Source of the DNA: Metallyticus violacea
Taxonomy: Eukaryota; Arthropoda; Insecta; Mantodea; Metallyticidae
DNA length: 64,000 bases
Direction: 5' to 3'
Assembly: GCA_030762175.1 (NCBI GenBank)
Contig: CM060833.1
Location: 9,622,501 to 9,686,500 of the forward strand
Shown piece by piece: positions 33,256-45,211 of this stretch. The first letter of the stretch is position 1, and each line of letters begins with the position of its first letter. The notes beneath the pieces were generated by a model. The model made no database searches, was not told the DNA's origin, and saw only the letters and a program-made list of their open reading frames with translations. The translations under genes and the position numbers were made by a program.

Positions 33256-33880
33256 TCTCGATATACATAGTTTTTCCCATTGTCATTGTCATTTTGGATA
33301 TCTAGTAGAGGATCGATGAGATTTGAAGAAACTTTTTAAAAATCGTTTAATGAGTACCGCCGCAACAGCTACATTCCCTCGGAATTCGCTAAATGGGTTA
33401 ATTTTTGTTCGCTAATACGAGCTATTTCAAAGTGAAAATGACATTTGATTATTGAATACGTTTTCTGTTTTGGTAGGCTAGAAGTTTTCCACATAGGCAG
33501 TTTTTGAACACTGCGGTTCTTTCTCTCTTGAGAGTCGATGTTCCGTGTATTTATTGAGGAAGGAATGCTGTCGTGCATGGCGACATATGTGTACAGTGTT
33601 CCCCCAGTTGCGCGTTTCCGGCTACAGTCATACGTAGTTCCGGTCCGTCTCAGCATCATGTTCCCTCTCGCCCCTCTCCTTGTAATGACCAGCTCACAAA
33701 GTCTGTCCCCGATATCGAAACACGTCACAACGGCGAATTTCATTCATACACCTCGTCTACCGTGACAAGTTTATCTCTTGGTTTCCACAAGGTGAATTTA
33801 TGAAATAGTCCAACAGAATGTTCTGCTGAGTCTGTTTTGTACATATGTACTGCAAGGGGAGCTAAAAATGCTATTCGATA
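33256..33880. other. dispersed repeat and unrecognised frame
   Basis: Bases 33308-33402 resemble 63826-63920 (GATGAGATTTGA, GCAACAGCTACA, GGAATT-GCT). A 124-codon minus-strand frame at 33369-33743 is open but I recognise no domain. Frames on the other strand cover the same DNA. I do not call it a gene. Confidence 0.35.
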
Positions 33881-33899
33881 TACTTTAGTTAATATACAA

Positions 33900-34880
33900 G
33901 TCATAAATATAGTAAATAACATTTTTATAGAAAACTATATTTTATTTCTCAGCACTATCTCCTTTGAGCTGAATGCATTTGGTCCAGCAATATTCCAATT
34001 GTTTTATTTCTTCAGGAAAAAAAAAATATTTCGCACTGTGCATAATACGTTTACAGCACAGATACTTTTTTCACTCGACGAAAATGTCTTCCCTCAATCT
34101 AATTTTTGGGCTAGGAAAGGGGGAAAAAGAATAATAAATAACATGGGGTCAAATCTAGGGAATAATGTGGGGTGGGGAACTATTTCAAGTCCAGCTCGTG
34201 CACTTTTTTAACGTCACAGCGATCGACATGAGAGCAGGCGCGTTGTCCTGCTGGAGAAGGCGCCAAACTTGGTCGTTTCTGCTTTAACTCACTATGCAAA
34301 CGGTCCAATAGCGTTGCATAACAGTCAGTCATTGTTTCACCCTTTTCCAAATAGTCAACCTGCGACTTTTCTTGTCGACAAAACGGTATTAGCTTTTTTT
34401 CGGTGCACTTTAATCTTCAACCCACTTACTGTCTTACTGCCGTTTTTTGTCTCCGGAGTTTAGTGGCAGTTTCGTCTACAGTCACAAAACGAACGAAGTC
34501 ATTCGAATTATGCTGCAACTTTTCCAAACATATTTCCTCGTTAGTTGGGGTCAAAAAACGTTCATATGAAATGCCTATCATCTCAGCAATCTCATGAATC
34601 TTATTGCGACGATTTTCCATGACTCATAATTTTTTTTTTCAAAACAAAACTCAAACGGGCGTCCGGAACTTGCAGCTTCTGCAGTGCTCGTGTCCGACCA
34701 CGTTTTTATTCATTTATCCAGTAATAGACGATCTTGAGTGCTGGTGCAGAGTCTCCATGAACTTTCTTTGTATCTGGACCGCAGCACACTTTTTTTTTAA
34801 TAAAAATGTTTTATCACTGCTCAACACTCGTTTTTATCAATTTCTACGAAACGTGTTACAGATCGCTTAAGATAGCTGCC
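33900..34880 (-). mobile_element. mariner-F transposase pseudogene
   Basis: Read on the minus strand across frames: FLLKKKCAAVQIQRKF, then GDSAPALKIVYYW (helix-turn-helix), ENRRNKIHEIAEMIGISYER, LTPTNEEICLEKLQHNSNDF and VRFVTVDETATKLRRQKTAV (first catalytic block, Asp kept). Next come QVDYLEKGETMTDCYATLLD, a degraded second block, PHYSLDLTPCYLLFF (third Asp changed to Tyr) and CWTKCIQLKGDSAEK. All blocks are in order. Several frame changes separate them. Confidence 0.75.
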
Positions 34881-36235
34881 AACAAATAGTCGCGCATAGC
34901 ATACTTTTGAAAAGTTGTACAAATCACTTACAAATATCACCGTTACCAACAGTCATGCCGCTTAACCAAATTTCCCGCTATTTCGTTGAAATTTACCAGA
35001 CTTGTCAATTCGCTCATAAATACAATAGCAGCGGCTACAGTGTCTATAGCTGCCCTTCTGTCTGTTCGGATTAAGTCAACTCGTTGCAAATTCGCCTCTG
35101 TGATAATCTTCGTTGCGGATAACTTCTGAGCTCAATGTGAACACTTCTCACTGTAGATAGGAAGAATTTCTTTACGAATATTCTTTAATTTCACATATTT
35201 TGCCCTCAAAAATTGCACAACGGATCGCTGTTGGAGGGCTGTACACTCGCTCAGAGATACCGTCGTCTTGCAACTGCTGTTTCTCTATTGTAAACATCGA
35301 TCATCTCGTGTTATAACCGTACTAATGCTTCCATCTGGTGGCAATAGCTTCAGGTTTCTCTGCCAAACATTTGCAACTTATTTATTGAATTACCCCCATT
35401 AATAAAGAGATAGAAAAATGTGTTGCGTTACTTATTGAATGTCCCTTGCCCACTACAAACGGGATATAATCAAACTAGATTTATTCTGCCGGCACAAAAG
35501 GCTTCAATAGCTTGCATTAAGTTAAGGAAATTTGATTACAAGAATTGTAATTCTCCAATCAGCCCTTGGGGCAATAGAAAGCTCGTTAGTGAAATTTGTT
35601 CAGCACGCTATGAGTGCTCTTGTGAATTCAGACGGAAGGTATGCGACATTGGGCTATGCCGGCTGTTAAAGGGACGCTCTAACGAAGTGTGACGATATGC
35701 GCACCCAGCTGTTGTGGGCAGGTGTGAATGGACGGATATACTCGCATGAGAACCTACTCTGTTCATTACTAATAGAGCAAGTCCTGTTTAGGCGGTAGAG
35801 AGTATTGAATATTAAAGACGGCAAGAAAGTTCTGAGGTGTGCTCTCGAGTACATTTGGTGCATCTGGGTCGTTTCTAAAATCACTCCACGCCACTCGGTT
35901 CTCCGGCAAGGCACTCTACTACTTTTAGGAGATAGTAACAGCCTCTTTGAACACGAAGCTTCACTATCCGTGTGTTTGGAAGCAGAGAGGAGTAACATGA
36001 CAGATATTTAAGCACTTGATTACCATCCTTTTGTTCCCCAACAAGGCGATAGATGGCGGAAGACTCTATAATTAATAGAAGCACGCTGGAAAATGCTGAA
36101 CAATTAAATAAGAGGCATAACCAGGGCGTTTGAACAAAAACACTAATCCACTCATTGAAATAGTGTATATATGTGTTGCTTATATAATTTATGACCAGAG
36201 ACCGGCAGTTCATGCATTTATTTTGATTAAAATAG
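34881..36235. other. no recognised feature
   Basis: The region has moderate GC content and frames of 60-120 codons (for example 35420-35692 plus and 35881-36243 minus). None has a family motif, and frames on opposite strands overlap. AAG/GTATG at about 35640 resembles a splice donor, but no matching acceptor or long frame supports an exon. Confidence 0.35.
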
Positions 36236-36239
36236 GCAG

Positions 36240-37079
36240 GCAAAAAGACACAATACTAGAAATGACATTTATTAAAGTTAAAACACAGAGTAATGTCACT
36301 CATTATTAATAAAAATCGGCATATACAGTTAAATGCAGTAAGAAAAATAATTTCTGAAAATCAGAGAAATAGAGTCATTAGGAATGGGGGTTTATGTGAA
36401 ACCCAACATTTAAAAATCGCTCTAGCGGTACCAATATTTGTTTCTTCGCATCAAAACTCTGTAAATGTCATTTAAATAAAATAAGAAAAATAGTTTCTGA
36501 AAATTAGGGAAATTGGACCAATAGGAACAGGGGTGTACCTGAAAACCGAAATTTAATTTTCTCTATATCAAAATAAAAGCCAAATTAATTCAGCATATAA
36601 ACTCTGCATTTATAATAATGCATATATTTTTACATTTAATAAAAGATTTGTAGTGAAGTTATCACTGTGAAATATTAAATCAAGTATGTGTTTGAGAAAT
36701 ATATTATATGTTTCGTTACAAGTTTTTACTAAAATAACATTTAAATTAGATTTCAAAGCCACTGAAAATCGATGCAACTTTCGATTGTTTATTGCTAAGT
36801 GTGTATATTTGCTTAGTACATTGTTAATTGTTTTTAAATGGTAATACGTTTTTGTTTTATCGAAACATATGAACATCATCTTAAATACACAACGTAACTC
36901 ATAACTTTCTGTTATTTCTCTCTATTTCACTGAATGTAAAGATGGTATCATTGACTCAGTTCATAAACTGGTTACATTTAAAAATGTTTAAAAATACTCA
37001 CACAGTATAGCTTTGTCTATCAGTGATCATATATTGCATATAATTAATAGTATACCATTAATTGTTGTGCTTTAATCTC

Positions 37080-37128
<49 letters not shown>

Positions 37129-37410
37129 TCTATGTAACTTTCGATTGTTTTTATTTGCTAATTCTCTATAATGTAGTTGTTTTTAAATAGTAACATGTTT
37201 TTGTTTTATTGAAACATATGAACATCATCTTCTCAAATGCACAATGTAACTCGAAACTTTCTGTTGTTTCTCTCTGTGTCAGTGAATGTAAAGATGATAT
37301 CAAGGGCTCAGTTCGTAAACATGGTTAAAATATCCACACAGTATAACTTTGTCTATCACTGATCATATATTTCATATAATTAATACTATACCATTAATTA
37401 CAATACTTTT
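36240..37410 (+). repeat. composite repeat, copy c, with internal duplication
   Basis: Bases 36330-36560 hold about two of the ~145-base units (AATCAGAGAAAT, ATCGCTCTAGCGGTACCAAT, TTTCTGAAAATTAGGGAAAT). The AT-rich flank to 37060 matches 62460-62760 in reverse complement. About 290 bases of the flank (36770-37060) are repeated directly at 37128-37410 (GAAACATATGAACATCATCT, ACTTTCTGTT, TTGTCTATCA-TGATCATAT). The (TAA)n microsatellite at 37080-37127 lies between the two copies. Confidence 0.7.
37080..37127 (+). repeat. (TAA)n microsatellite
   Basis: About 15 uninterrupted AAT/TAA units separate two direct copies of a 290-base AT-rich segment. Confidence 0.95.
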
Positions 37411-37574
37411 TAAAATATAGTTTCTCTTTTGTGATGCTTATAGATACTTGTGGATTCATTTCTTTAATTAATAAGGCCATATTTTGAATTTTATATTCTT
37501 TTTTTTTAAAGTTGCTCTATTGCTGAGAAATCCTTCTAGTATACGCAACTCCTGCTTACGAACTTTTTCGACAG

Positions 37575-37846
37575 TGGTTTTTTTTATGGTGTTTAACGTC
37601 CGTTTTTAATACTGAGGTACCACAGGCGGTGTACACTGATGATACATGAGATGGGAAAGACTTTTTTTTTTAAGGAAGGAAACGTTCCAGGCCTATGTTT
37701 AGGTACTTCCCCGGCATTTGTCATTTATGAACACTGAGGAAAACCTGGAAAAACCCCTCAATCTGGAAGGACGGTCCTGGTGTATTCGAACCCCAGAACT
37801 CCCGTCACGAGTTCGCGCCGTAACGACCTCGGCCACCCGTGGCGGT
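37575..37846 (-). mobile_element. SINE-A, full-length minus-strand copy
   Basis: Reading the minus strand: head CCGCCACGGGTGGCCGAGG, then TCGTTACGGCGCGAAC (box A region) and GGGTTCGAATACACC (box B, eroded). The body has TTTTTCCAGGTTTTCCTCAG and the 3' block CCGCCTGTGGTACCTCAGTA. An eroded poly-A-like run follows at the left edge. Confidence 0.8.
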
Positions 37847-38618
37847 CTGGGGGAGGATAAAAGGTGTTCAGAAAGCGACGATTATGTAGAAAGAATGTAA
37901 TCCAGAATCACGTATCATAATTAAATCTTGAGAAACCGCAATCCATCATCCTGAGCACCAGCTATTTGTATATCGGGATTTCGTTGGCGGTGGGCTTGTG
38001 TTACATAAAGCAGATGCCTTAAAAGGCAGCCATAGTCATAAAAACTGCGAGGGTGTTTCGGGAAGTTCATAAAAGTTTGGTAATGAACCATAACCGCGAT
38101 AAGATAGCTGTAAGGAAAGGACAAGGAGCGTTACTTGTTTATTCAGAAGAAACAATTCAAAGTCTAAAGCATTTGTCGGCTGGCATGCATGCACAAGCTG
38201 CTTAACAGAGGTGAGCCGTCCTTGCGTAACGTTTGCTGCGCCAGAACGTCTCCCAGGGCTGTCCACGAGCTTCGGTTTCCTTGCTGCATAAAAAGTGCAC
38301 ATTATTGGAACCTTACTTTTGTATTACTGTAGAAAATGAAATATTTTATTTCCTAATTTATTAAATTCGTTGTATTTCAAACAAAAAGTCTTAAGAACAC
38401 AATTATATTTAAATTGCTTGAATAATTTTTTTACAGTGTAACCGTGTATACAGATCCTTTTGAAAATTAATGTGAACAAAGATATAAATCTATTTAATTT
38501 TAATTATTTCACAAAATTTCAACATTGCTTCTTACTAAACAGTGTTTTTAGTAATTAATGTTTTCACCTTTGGGCTTATTTACCATTTTCACTCATTTTG
38601 ACATAGAATCAATTTTGT
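37847..38618. other. no recognised feature
   Basis: An 88-codon minus-strand frame at 38036-38302 is the longest. It has no motif I know. The rest is AT-rich. Confidence 0.35.
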
Positions 38619-38890
38619 CGGTCCTGGTGGTGTAGTGGTAATCATACGTGCCTCCTAAACCCAAGATCGCCGGTTCCAACCCGGCCAGGACCGATGGATT
38701 TTTTCGGGTGTAAAAGTCCTAAGTATGGCTTCCTTCGGAAGGGAAGTAAAGCCGTGGGTTCCGTATCGTAGATTTACGGCACGAAAAAGAGGCCTGTGAG
38801 CAAAATTAGTGATCCATTCCACGCCCTGAATTGAATAGGAAGCTGATAACTTGAGATATTAAAGAGCGTCCGTAAAATAAACCAAAATAT
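38619..38890 (+). mobile_element. SINE-B copy
   Basis: Box A TGGTGTAGTGGTAATCATAC and box B CGGTTCCAACCCGGCC are recognisable. The body is intact from GGATTTTTTCGGG to AGAGCGTCCGTAAAATAAA. A short deletion removes the AACCTCAAGCCTGAAAG section. Confidence 0.85.
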
Positions 38891-38929
38891 AGGATTAATA
38901 AGTTTCTTATATATTTTACTTGTTTTCGG

Positions 38930-39960
38930 GTCATGGAACACAGCAGAAATCGTCTTTTATTTGGTGTTGCTGTTCATTTTCCTTGTCCGTTTCTTGACAA
39001 TCGCTCAAAGATTCTCTATATGGTTGAGATTCAGTGAATTTTCAGGTCAGTACAAACGCTGAAAACCATTTTTCATGGCATGGGGCGAGGTCTTGCTGGA
39101 AATGTTTATTTTCAATGCCCAGTTCCTCTGCCAATCTGTTCAGTTTTCCAGTTTTATTTTGGTGGGGACTTTACCGTCTGTTTGAAGTGCTTCGGCGAGA
39201 TTTCCTCTCCATCGCTTTTCCTTACATGAGACGTTCAACCCCCTGCACTTCATCTAAGCCTTCTCCATTCTTCTTGTGTCCAGTTCTGATATTCTCCAGC
39301 ATGTGCAATCTCTTTTTCTGCACATGACCTGTCAATAGCTGCTTCCTGACAGGTCTTTTGAGTTTTCCTTCCAGCTTCTATAAGCCGCCTGCGCACTGTT
39401 GAAGCATCGATTTTCACCCCTGCCGTCTCCAAATCTTTTTGTAAATCAAAACTGTTCTTTTCAGGATGAATTTTGCTGATTGTGATTATTGTTGATTTGT
39501 TTTATTTACGGACGCTCTTTAACACCTTAGGTCTTGAGCGTCCCATTTAATTCAGGATAAATGTTTGCTCGGAGGCCTCTTCTTTCAGTCTTGAGGTTGT
39601 TTTACGTGCCGTAAATCTACGACACGGGATGGCTTTACTTCCCTTCCGAAGGAAGCCATATCTGGCCGGGAATGAACCCGCGATCTTGGATTTACTAGGC
39701 AAGTATGGTTACCATTAGATCACAAGGACCGACTGGTTCTGATTATATAAACATCGTCTTTCCTGGGCACTTTTCGGTCACAAAATCCTTTACTTTGAGA
39801 AGAAATTGACCCAATCTCGTTTTTCCTTCTAATTATATCATCAACAACACCCAAACTTACATTTCATCAGCTGCTACCTGTCTTTGAGTCATATTACTAA
39901 ATTCATGGAGGATTATGACCTTAGTTCTCTTATTAGGTGCGATATCCATTGTGAATAATG
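38930..39960 (-). mobile_element. Tc1-like transposase pseudogene interrupted by a SINE
   Basis: The minus strand begins near 39955 with MDIAPNKRTKVIILHEFSNM and TQRQVAADEM (first helix-turn-helix). It is interrupted at 39733-39496 by SINE-B. It resumes with ETAGVKIDASTVRRRLIEAG, QNWTQEEWRRL (the QNWT.EDW block of Tc1), a degenerate catalytic region and SLNLNHIENLSAIVKKRTRK near 39030. That last block matches SPDLNPIENLW.I.K.R, the third catalytic block. In Tc1 elements the third acid is Glu, which is present here in IENL. Order and spacing fit a Tc1 family distinct from the mariners. Confidence 0.8.
39496..39733 (-). mobile_element. SINE-B inserted in Tc1
   Basis: The minus strand starts CGGTCCTTGTGATCTAATGG and has box B GGGTTCATTCCCGGCC. 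Part after box B (GGATTTTTTCGGGC...) is deleted. The end is CGTCCGTAAATAAAACAAATC. In element orientation the 5' flank ATAATCAGAACCAG matches the 3' flank ATAATCACAATCAG with two mismatches, so a target-site duplication of about 14 bases is likely. Confidence 0.8.
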
Positions 39961-40194
39961 TTAACTAAAATGTTAAAACAGCTAGAAACACCAGTAAATT
40001 GGTTAACTTCGCGTACAATCAATTAAAGCAATAACTACAGTTAACTATCTCAACAATAAGTGTCAATAATGCGGTATAGAATTGGAGGGAAACACTTATT
40101 AGCACTGGATAACTTATAAAACTAAATTTACCTGCTTGTGTAGTTGTTATTCACAAATGCAATGCATTTTAAATATCGATAAAATAAAACTTAA

Positions 40195-40992
40195 CACACA
40201 TCACAGAAAATGACAAAAGAGCACTGTCGTTTGTAGATTACGAGAAAGACTTTGATGCAGTTAAAGCTAAGTCCGTTGTTTTCGCTTTTTGTTTGATATT
40301 GAGCGACTTTCTCGATGTTTGTCGGTGGAAAGTTGACTTTCACGGTGTTAACTGTTACAAAAAAGCGTAACAATGTGAAATGACAATGTCCTCACAGATG
40401 TGAGCGAATATACATATCTAGGACAACAGATTTATTTCCTTGATAAAATGAGATAAAAAGTACAAAGAAAGATCTCATGAGCATTTTGGCCCTTAAGGTT
40501 GTATTGTTAAATCAAACACTAGCTAAGAAAATCAGATGCCAGATGCTCGAAACCTGTGTATAACTATATGGGTGCCAGACATGGTCACTAACAGAAAAAC
40601 AAAAGAACAACTTTCAAATATGCCAAAAAAAAAATGCAACGCAAGATCCTAGAAATAACTTTGAAGGACAAAATACTTATAGTATTAATAAATCTGTTAT
40701 CTCAGACAACAGACATCGCACAAATAACTACCAGAAGTAAATGGCAATGGGGCGGTTACGTCGCAAGAATGCAGGACAATAGATGGACCTACAAGATCTC
40801 CAAAAAGGACACAAGGCAGACCCAGAAGAAGATGGACAGACCTCTTCAAGGAACATGCAGGTCCAGATTGGTCAAAAGTACCAAGAGGAAGAGAAAAATG
40901 GAAATCTCTCGAGAAGCAACTAGTGCAGTGAGAAATGGGGTAACCAAAGAACAAATCAGTCAGAATGTCTTAAACAGCGTTAGGAAAAAGTG
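40195..40992 (+). mobile_element. RTE-like LINE remnant with internal deletion
   Basis: The plus strand gives DKRALSFVDYEKDFDAVK, the FIDYEKAFD motif of LINE reverse transcriptases. After a gap it gives VLTDVSEYTYLGQQIYFLDK. It continues with KKMQRKILEITLKDKILIVL, QWGGYVARMQDNRWTYKI, DTRQTQKKMDRPLQG and ISREATSAVRNGVTKEQISQ, then a stop. The same C-terminal blocks occur at 22685-23580, so this is the same LINE family. The catalytic YADD segment falls in the deletion. A 119-codon frame at 40634-40993 covers the tail. Confidence 0.8.
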
Positions 40993-41809
40993 AATATTCC
41001 CTTCTTGTCAGCAGGCCTTTGCGGAACACAATAGGCTATCTTTATCTTTTATTGAAGACTGCATTTTCGCTTCTAAGTTTAACTGTTAAGTTAGAAGCAA
41101 ATCGATTTGAATCTCATTGAAAGATTCATACAATTCATTGCTGTTTCTGAATTAACTGCAGAAGGCTTAACAGCTGAATTACAAGATTTTCATATAAACT
41201 ATAAATTTATAGCACAAACATAATGGTGCTGCATATCGGGGAGGAACATAAGTCTTGATTAAAGAGACCTTCCCCCACTCTAGTTATGTCTCTTGGTCCA
41301 CCATTCTACAGGAGCCAAGAGCCGGCACTACGTTTTCTTAACCTTAGACGACATTTTTACTTGTTCAGGAGCACACACAAAGCTGAGCTCTAGTTCACAA
41401 GTGATGGACTGGGAACTTTTACTGTCGTGCAAGCTTAAGTTCATAGTAGGCTTAGAGCTCGGAACTGCCTTCTCGCCAGTGTCATGGCCGGTTTTCCAAC
41501 CTTCACTACTGCTTTAACAGCGCGTTAAATATTTTAATGATTCATTAGCTAAATTTTATGCTTCACCAAGCGTAATGCATCTATAAGCGCGCTAATTTAA
41601 TGATAACGCATTCGCCCCTTTAAAACTGTGACGATGCTTATGTCACTAGTAGCCAAATGGAGAAAAGTTTCCATGTTGAAATATCTTAAGAGAGTAGTCA
41701 CTAGTGGATTCTGAATTGCATAATTTTTGTAAAAAATATTCCTATTATAACTTATGTAGGGCGTTTTTCTCACTATAGGCTCTAATCTATCATCCCTAAA
41801 ATGTTAAGT
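40993..41809. other. no recognised feature
   Basis: There is a 74-codon frame at 41293-41517 without motif. No repeat recognised in this window is present. Confidence 0.35.
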
Positions 41810-42040
41810 TACGAGGACAGGTCCATAAGTTTCCGGCCTAACCATTTTCTAGGTATGATAAAGACAAAAACTATAATATACTTCTCAATGTAGTTACCCT
41901 TTATTACAATACACTTCTCACGTCTTTGAATTAACATTTCAACCCCCCCCCCCCAAATAGTCAGAAGTCTTGCCTGCAAAATGAGCATAAACAGCATCCG
42001 TCACTTCTTCGTCATACTTAAATTTCTTAACTTAAATTAA
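41810..42040 (-). mobile_element. mariner-A 3' end, copy 3
   Basis: On the minus strand KFKYDEEVTDAVYAHFAGKT leads to a run of 12 G at the position where copy 1 has GGGGGGAGGGGG. It then gives RREKCIVIKGNYIEKYI and the terminal CATACCTAGAAAATGGTTAG and GGAAACTTATGGACCT. Only the last 80 or so codons remain. Confidence 0.75.
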
Positions 42041-42059
42041 TGTTAACATTTTGTACAAA

Positions 42060-42960
42060 ATGGATAAAACTGAAATATGAATTGTGATAAAATACTTCGT
42101 TTTGAACGGTTTAACAGAAATACAAAAGGAATTAAGTTCTACATTAAAGAATCCCGAGCTGCTGAATTTAATTCAAGATGATGAACGCTTAGAGCGTCTC
42201 AAACTCTGTGATCATCGATTGAAGGTGCGCGAGTTGAAGACCTGCAAAGACCTCGTTAGGCCGTGTCCACTAAATTTTACACGAAGTTTTTGGTATGAGA
42301 AAGCTTCCCCTCGATGAGTGTCACGTTTGTTAACAATGGACCAAAAATGGATTAGAATGATTATTTTACAACAGTGTTTAGACTTATTTAAACGCATTTC
42401 CAGTGAATTTCACCGACGTTTCATAACCGTAGATGAACCATGGATTCAACGCTACACGCCAGAGACAAAGGAGCAGTGCAAACAGTGGGTGGCAACCGGT
42501 GAAAGTGCAACAAAGAAAGCAAAAACGGTTCCGTCTGCAGGAGAAGTCACGGCTACGGTTTTTTTTTTTTTTTTTCCTGATGGAGTGGTGCTCCTAGACT
42601 ATCTCCATGAGGACAGAACTATCACCGGGGTGTTACTCTTTTCTACTGAACCAAGTGAAGGATGCTACTCAGGTTAAACGTCCACATCTTGCAAAAAAGA
42701 AAGTTCTCTTTCATGCACCAATGCACTTTCATACGTGTCTGGGATTTTTTCTGCAAAACTGCATGACCTTCGCTTCCAAGTGCTTTCATATATAATAAAC
42801 TCGTCGGATTTGGCTCCCAGCGATTACTTTTTGTTCCCAAACCTGAAGAAATGGCTGAATCAAATGATAAGGTTGAAGTTGGAATAGACGTTCATTTTGT
42901 CATAGTTGGACAGATCTTATTTTACTGAGGGCATTAAAAAGTTGGAAACGGATTAAATGT
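42060..42960 (+). mobile_element. mariner-G transposase pseudogene
   Basis: Blocks across frames are CLDLFKRISSEFHRRFITVD, EPWIQRYTPETKEQCKQWVA (first catalytic Asp kept in VDE), GESATKKAKTVPSAGEVTAT, PDGVVLLDYLHEDRTITGVL and LAKKKVLFHAPMHFHT. In the last block the HHDNAPAH block has lost its Asp. SDLAPSDYFLFPNLKKWL (third Asp kept) follows, then GIKKLETD. A run of T at 42559-42577 replaces part of TVFWD. The family looks like the common mellifera- or irritans-type insect mariner. The N-terminal part before 42310 is not convincing. Confidence 0.8.
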
Positions 42961-43204
42961 TTTGATTAACAGGGTAATTTTGTTGGGGGGGGGGGGGGGT
43001 CTTGTGTTTTCTTGGTCAGACCGAGAAATTTTAGAACGCCCCTGGTTGACTTTATGGTTACTGTTTCCACTTTACGTCCAAAACAAAAAAGAACATCGTG
43101 GAAATGACGTCACCTTTATTGCTGAAGTCAAAGAAAAGGAGAACACCTTTTCTGCACGCAAGAATATGTATACATTTTTGGGGAACAGACTTGAAGTGTT
43201 TTGC
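42961..43204 (+). other. poly-G run and unrecognised frame
   Basis: Fifteen G residues lie at 42985-42999. An 82-codon frame follows (NKKEHRGNDVTFIAEVKEKE). It looks protein-like but has no domain I know. Confidence 0.25.
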
Positions 43205-43470
43205 ACTTAGATTTCCTTCAGAACGACGGACAATGAATGCGAATTACTGTTTAAGTCAAATACCGCTACTTGCACCTTGCAGGAAATACAGAAATTGAAG
43301 TTGAATCGTCCTCTCATCCTCTCTACAGTCCGGATCTCACACCACCAAATTTGCCTTTATTCGCACACTTGAAGGAACTTTTAGGAGCGACAAAATATAA
43401 GAATATACCGTACAAGTGTGGAAAGGCGTTCCAAAGAATGATGAAAAAATAAGGGGTCAAATCGAAGACT
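43205..43470 (+). mobile_element. mariner-like transposase 3' scrap
   Basis: SSHPLYSPDLTPPNLPLFAH then LKELLGATKYKN matches the third catalytic block and following region of mariner transposases, with the third Asp replaced (PPN instead of PCD). It is a separate copy from mariner-G, which already has its own HPP block upstream. Confidence 0.5.
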
Positions 43471-44180
43471 TTCATCGTTTAGTTTCCTATATTCATGAAA
43501 TTATAATTTACGCTGAACATAAACCAAAGTTTTCAATTGATTGGAGCCGAGATTATAGAAATATACAGGCTTTACTTTAAACACTGACTCTCTTTCTCAA
43601 CGGCATGAGGATAGTTGATCAACTTCCAGTATCTACATTTGTATAAATTAGAACAACTTGTTTCGGATAAGCAGAGCGGAACTGGAATTAGAGATAATTA
43701 ATTAACTTAATTTACTGAATTTTAAAACTTTGTTTAGAATGAAAGAAAACTTGGCGAGTGACAGAGGAAATATTGATTGCTGAGTGCTGAATTATTTGCA
43801 ATTCTTATGGTCTTTACCAAACGCTTTCCCTTACAATCACGAGGAAATAGAGAGAGGAAGTCACAAACTTTGGCAAACTGTGTAAAAACAATTTTCACAA
43901 AGGGAATGAATATTTTTTTTTAATTGCTTAATGGCTGAAAGGTTTCAACATTGTTCCAATCGGACGGAATGAGCTGATTTTCTCATTAAGGTCAAATTTC
44001 TTCCTTACATTTCTTCTTACTCGGTTCTTAAATCATTCACAGCACCGGAGAAGTTACGAACTTCTACAAGACATGCTGAATAAATTATACTTTAGCAGTT
44101 ATTTAAAAAAAAATTGATACACGCGTTTTACGAAGATTACCTTTTAAGTTGTTACAAAAACTAGGAAAGAAACAAACAAA
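43471..44180. other. no recognised feature
   Basis: AT-rich without motifs. A possible 3' untranslated part of the following mariner lies next to 44180. Confidence 0.35.
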
Positions 44181-44187
44181 CTGTTTT

Positions 44188-45211
44188 ATTGCTTATCAGA
44201 ATATCCACCTTTAAGGCCTATACATTTCTTTGGCATGCTTTCAAAGTAATTCTCGAAATATTTTTTCCTTTCTAAAGATAGTATCTCAGAAATATGGTTT
44301 TTCTTCAACAGCTTCTTGAGGTGATGAAAATCGTTGTCCACGCATTTTCGTTTGACGTCGAGAACAAAAAGAAATCGTTAGGCGATAAATCAGGTGAATA
44401 CGGGCAATAAAACATAAATTCAATGTTTTTGTCCTTCAAATAATCAATTGTTTGACGTGCTGTGTGAGAGATGGCAGTGTCATTGTCGTGATCATGATGT
44501 TCACGATTCCTGATTTCATTGATGACTTCTGACAAACAAATTATTGTATACCATTCAACATTAACTGTTTTTCGATCCGCTAAAGGAATGGTTGCGACAT
44601 GTCCAGCACAATTGAAGAAACAAACGATCATTTTCTTGGAAGTGTTTCTTGAACTAACAACTTTTGTGGGAATTGGTTCATCTTGGAACACCCAAACAGT
44701 GGGTTGTTGCTTAGTTACTGGTTAATGCAAATATATCCAAGTTTCATCATCTGTTACGATTTTTTGTAAGGATTTTGCAGTTCCTCAATAGAATTTTTGA
44801 GCACTTCATTACACCCATTAACACGGGCGTTTTTTGGAGCTTCGATCAAATTATGCGGAATGTACCCAGAACAGATTTTTTTCACAGCTAAATGTTGATG
44901 CAAAATCGAATGTACTGCAGTCTTTTATGTGCTTAAGGATGCCTCTATATCACTGTAAGTCACATGCCAATCTTCTCCAATCATGTTGCACACAGCATCG
45001 ATTTTTTGTGGAATGACAACCGATTTTAGTCGACCATCATGAAATAATTACTGATGACGCAGACCACGACGGAATTCTGCAAACAAATTGTAAACAGTCT
45101 TTTCTGATGGTGCTTCATTACCAAAAGTTGAACGGTGTGCAATGCTGTTGAGCTAGATCTTTACTAAAATCTAAAAATAATCTTACGAAAGCATTCACGT
45201 GTAATTTCCAT
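44188..45211 (-). mobile_element. mariner-E transposase pseudogene, full-length
   Basis: The ATG is at 45211 (MEITRECFRKIIFRF). Next comes a helix-turn-helix region, then ITDDETWIYLH (across a frame change, first Asp kept), and a 128-codon frame with WVFQDEPIPTKVV, NCAGHVATIPLADRKTVNVE, WYTIICLSEVINEIRN, HDHDNDTAISHTARQTIDYL (second block) and YSPDLSPNDFFLF (third Asp kept). It continues at the end with FESMPKKCIGLKGGYSDKQ. The length is right for mariner, and fewer than ten lesions separate it from an open frame. The HPP of the third block reads YCP. Confidence 0.8.

Noticed and set aside
33369..33743. 124-codon minus-strand frame as a host gene
   Set aside because: No domain, overlapping frames on the other strand, and no splice or start context.
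38036..38302. 88-codon minus-strand frame as a transposase
   Set aside because: It looked faintly transposase-like, but no catalytic or helix-turn-helix block could be aligned.
42961..43204. 82-codon frame after the G run as part of mariner-G
   Set aside because: Mariner-G has already ended (GIKKLETD) and the frame shows no mariner motif.
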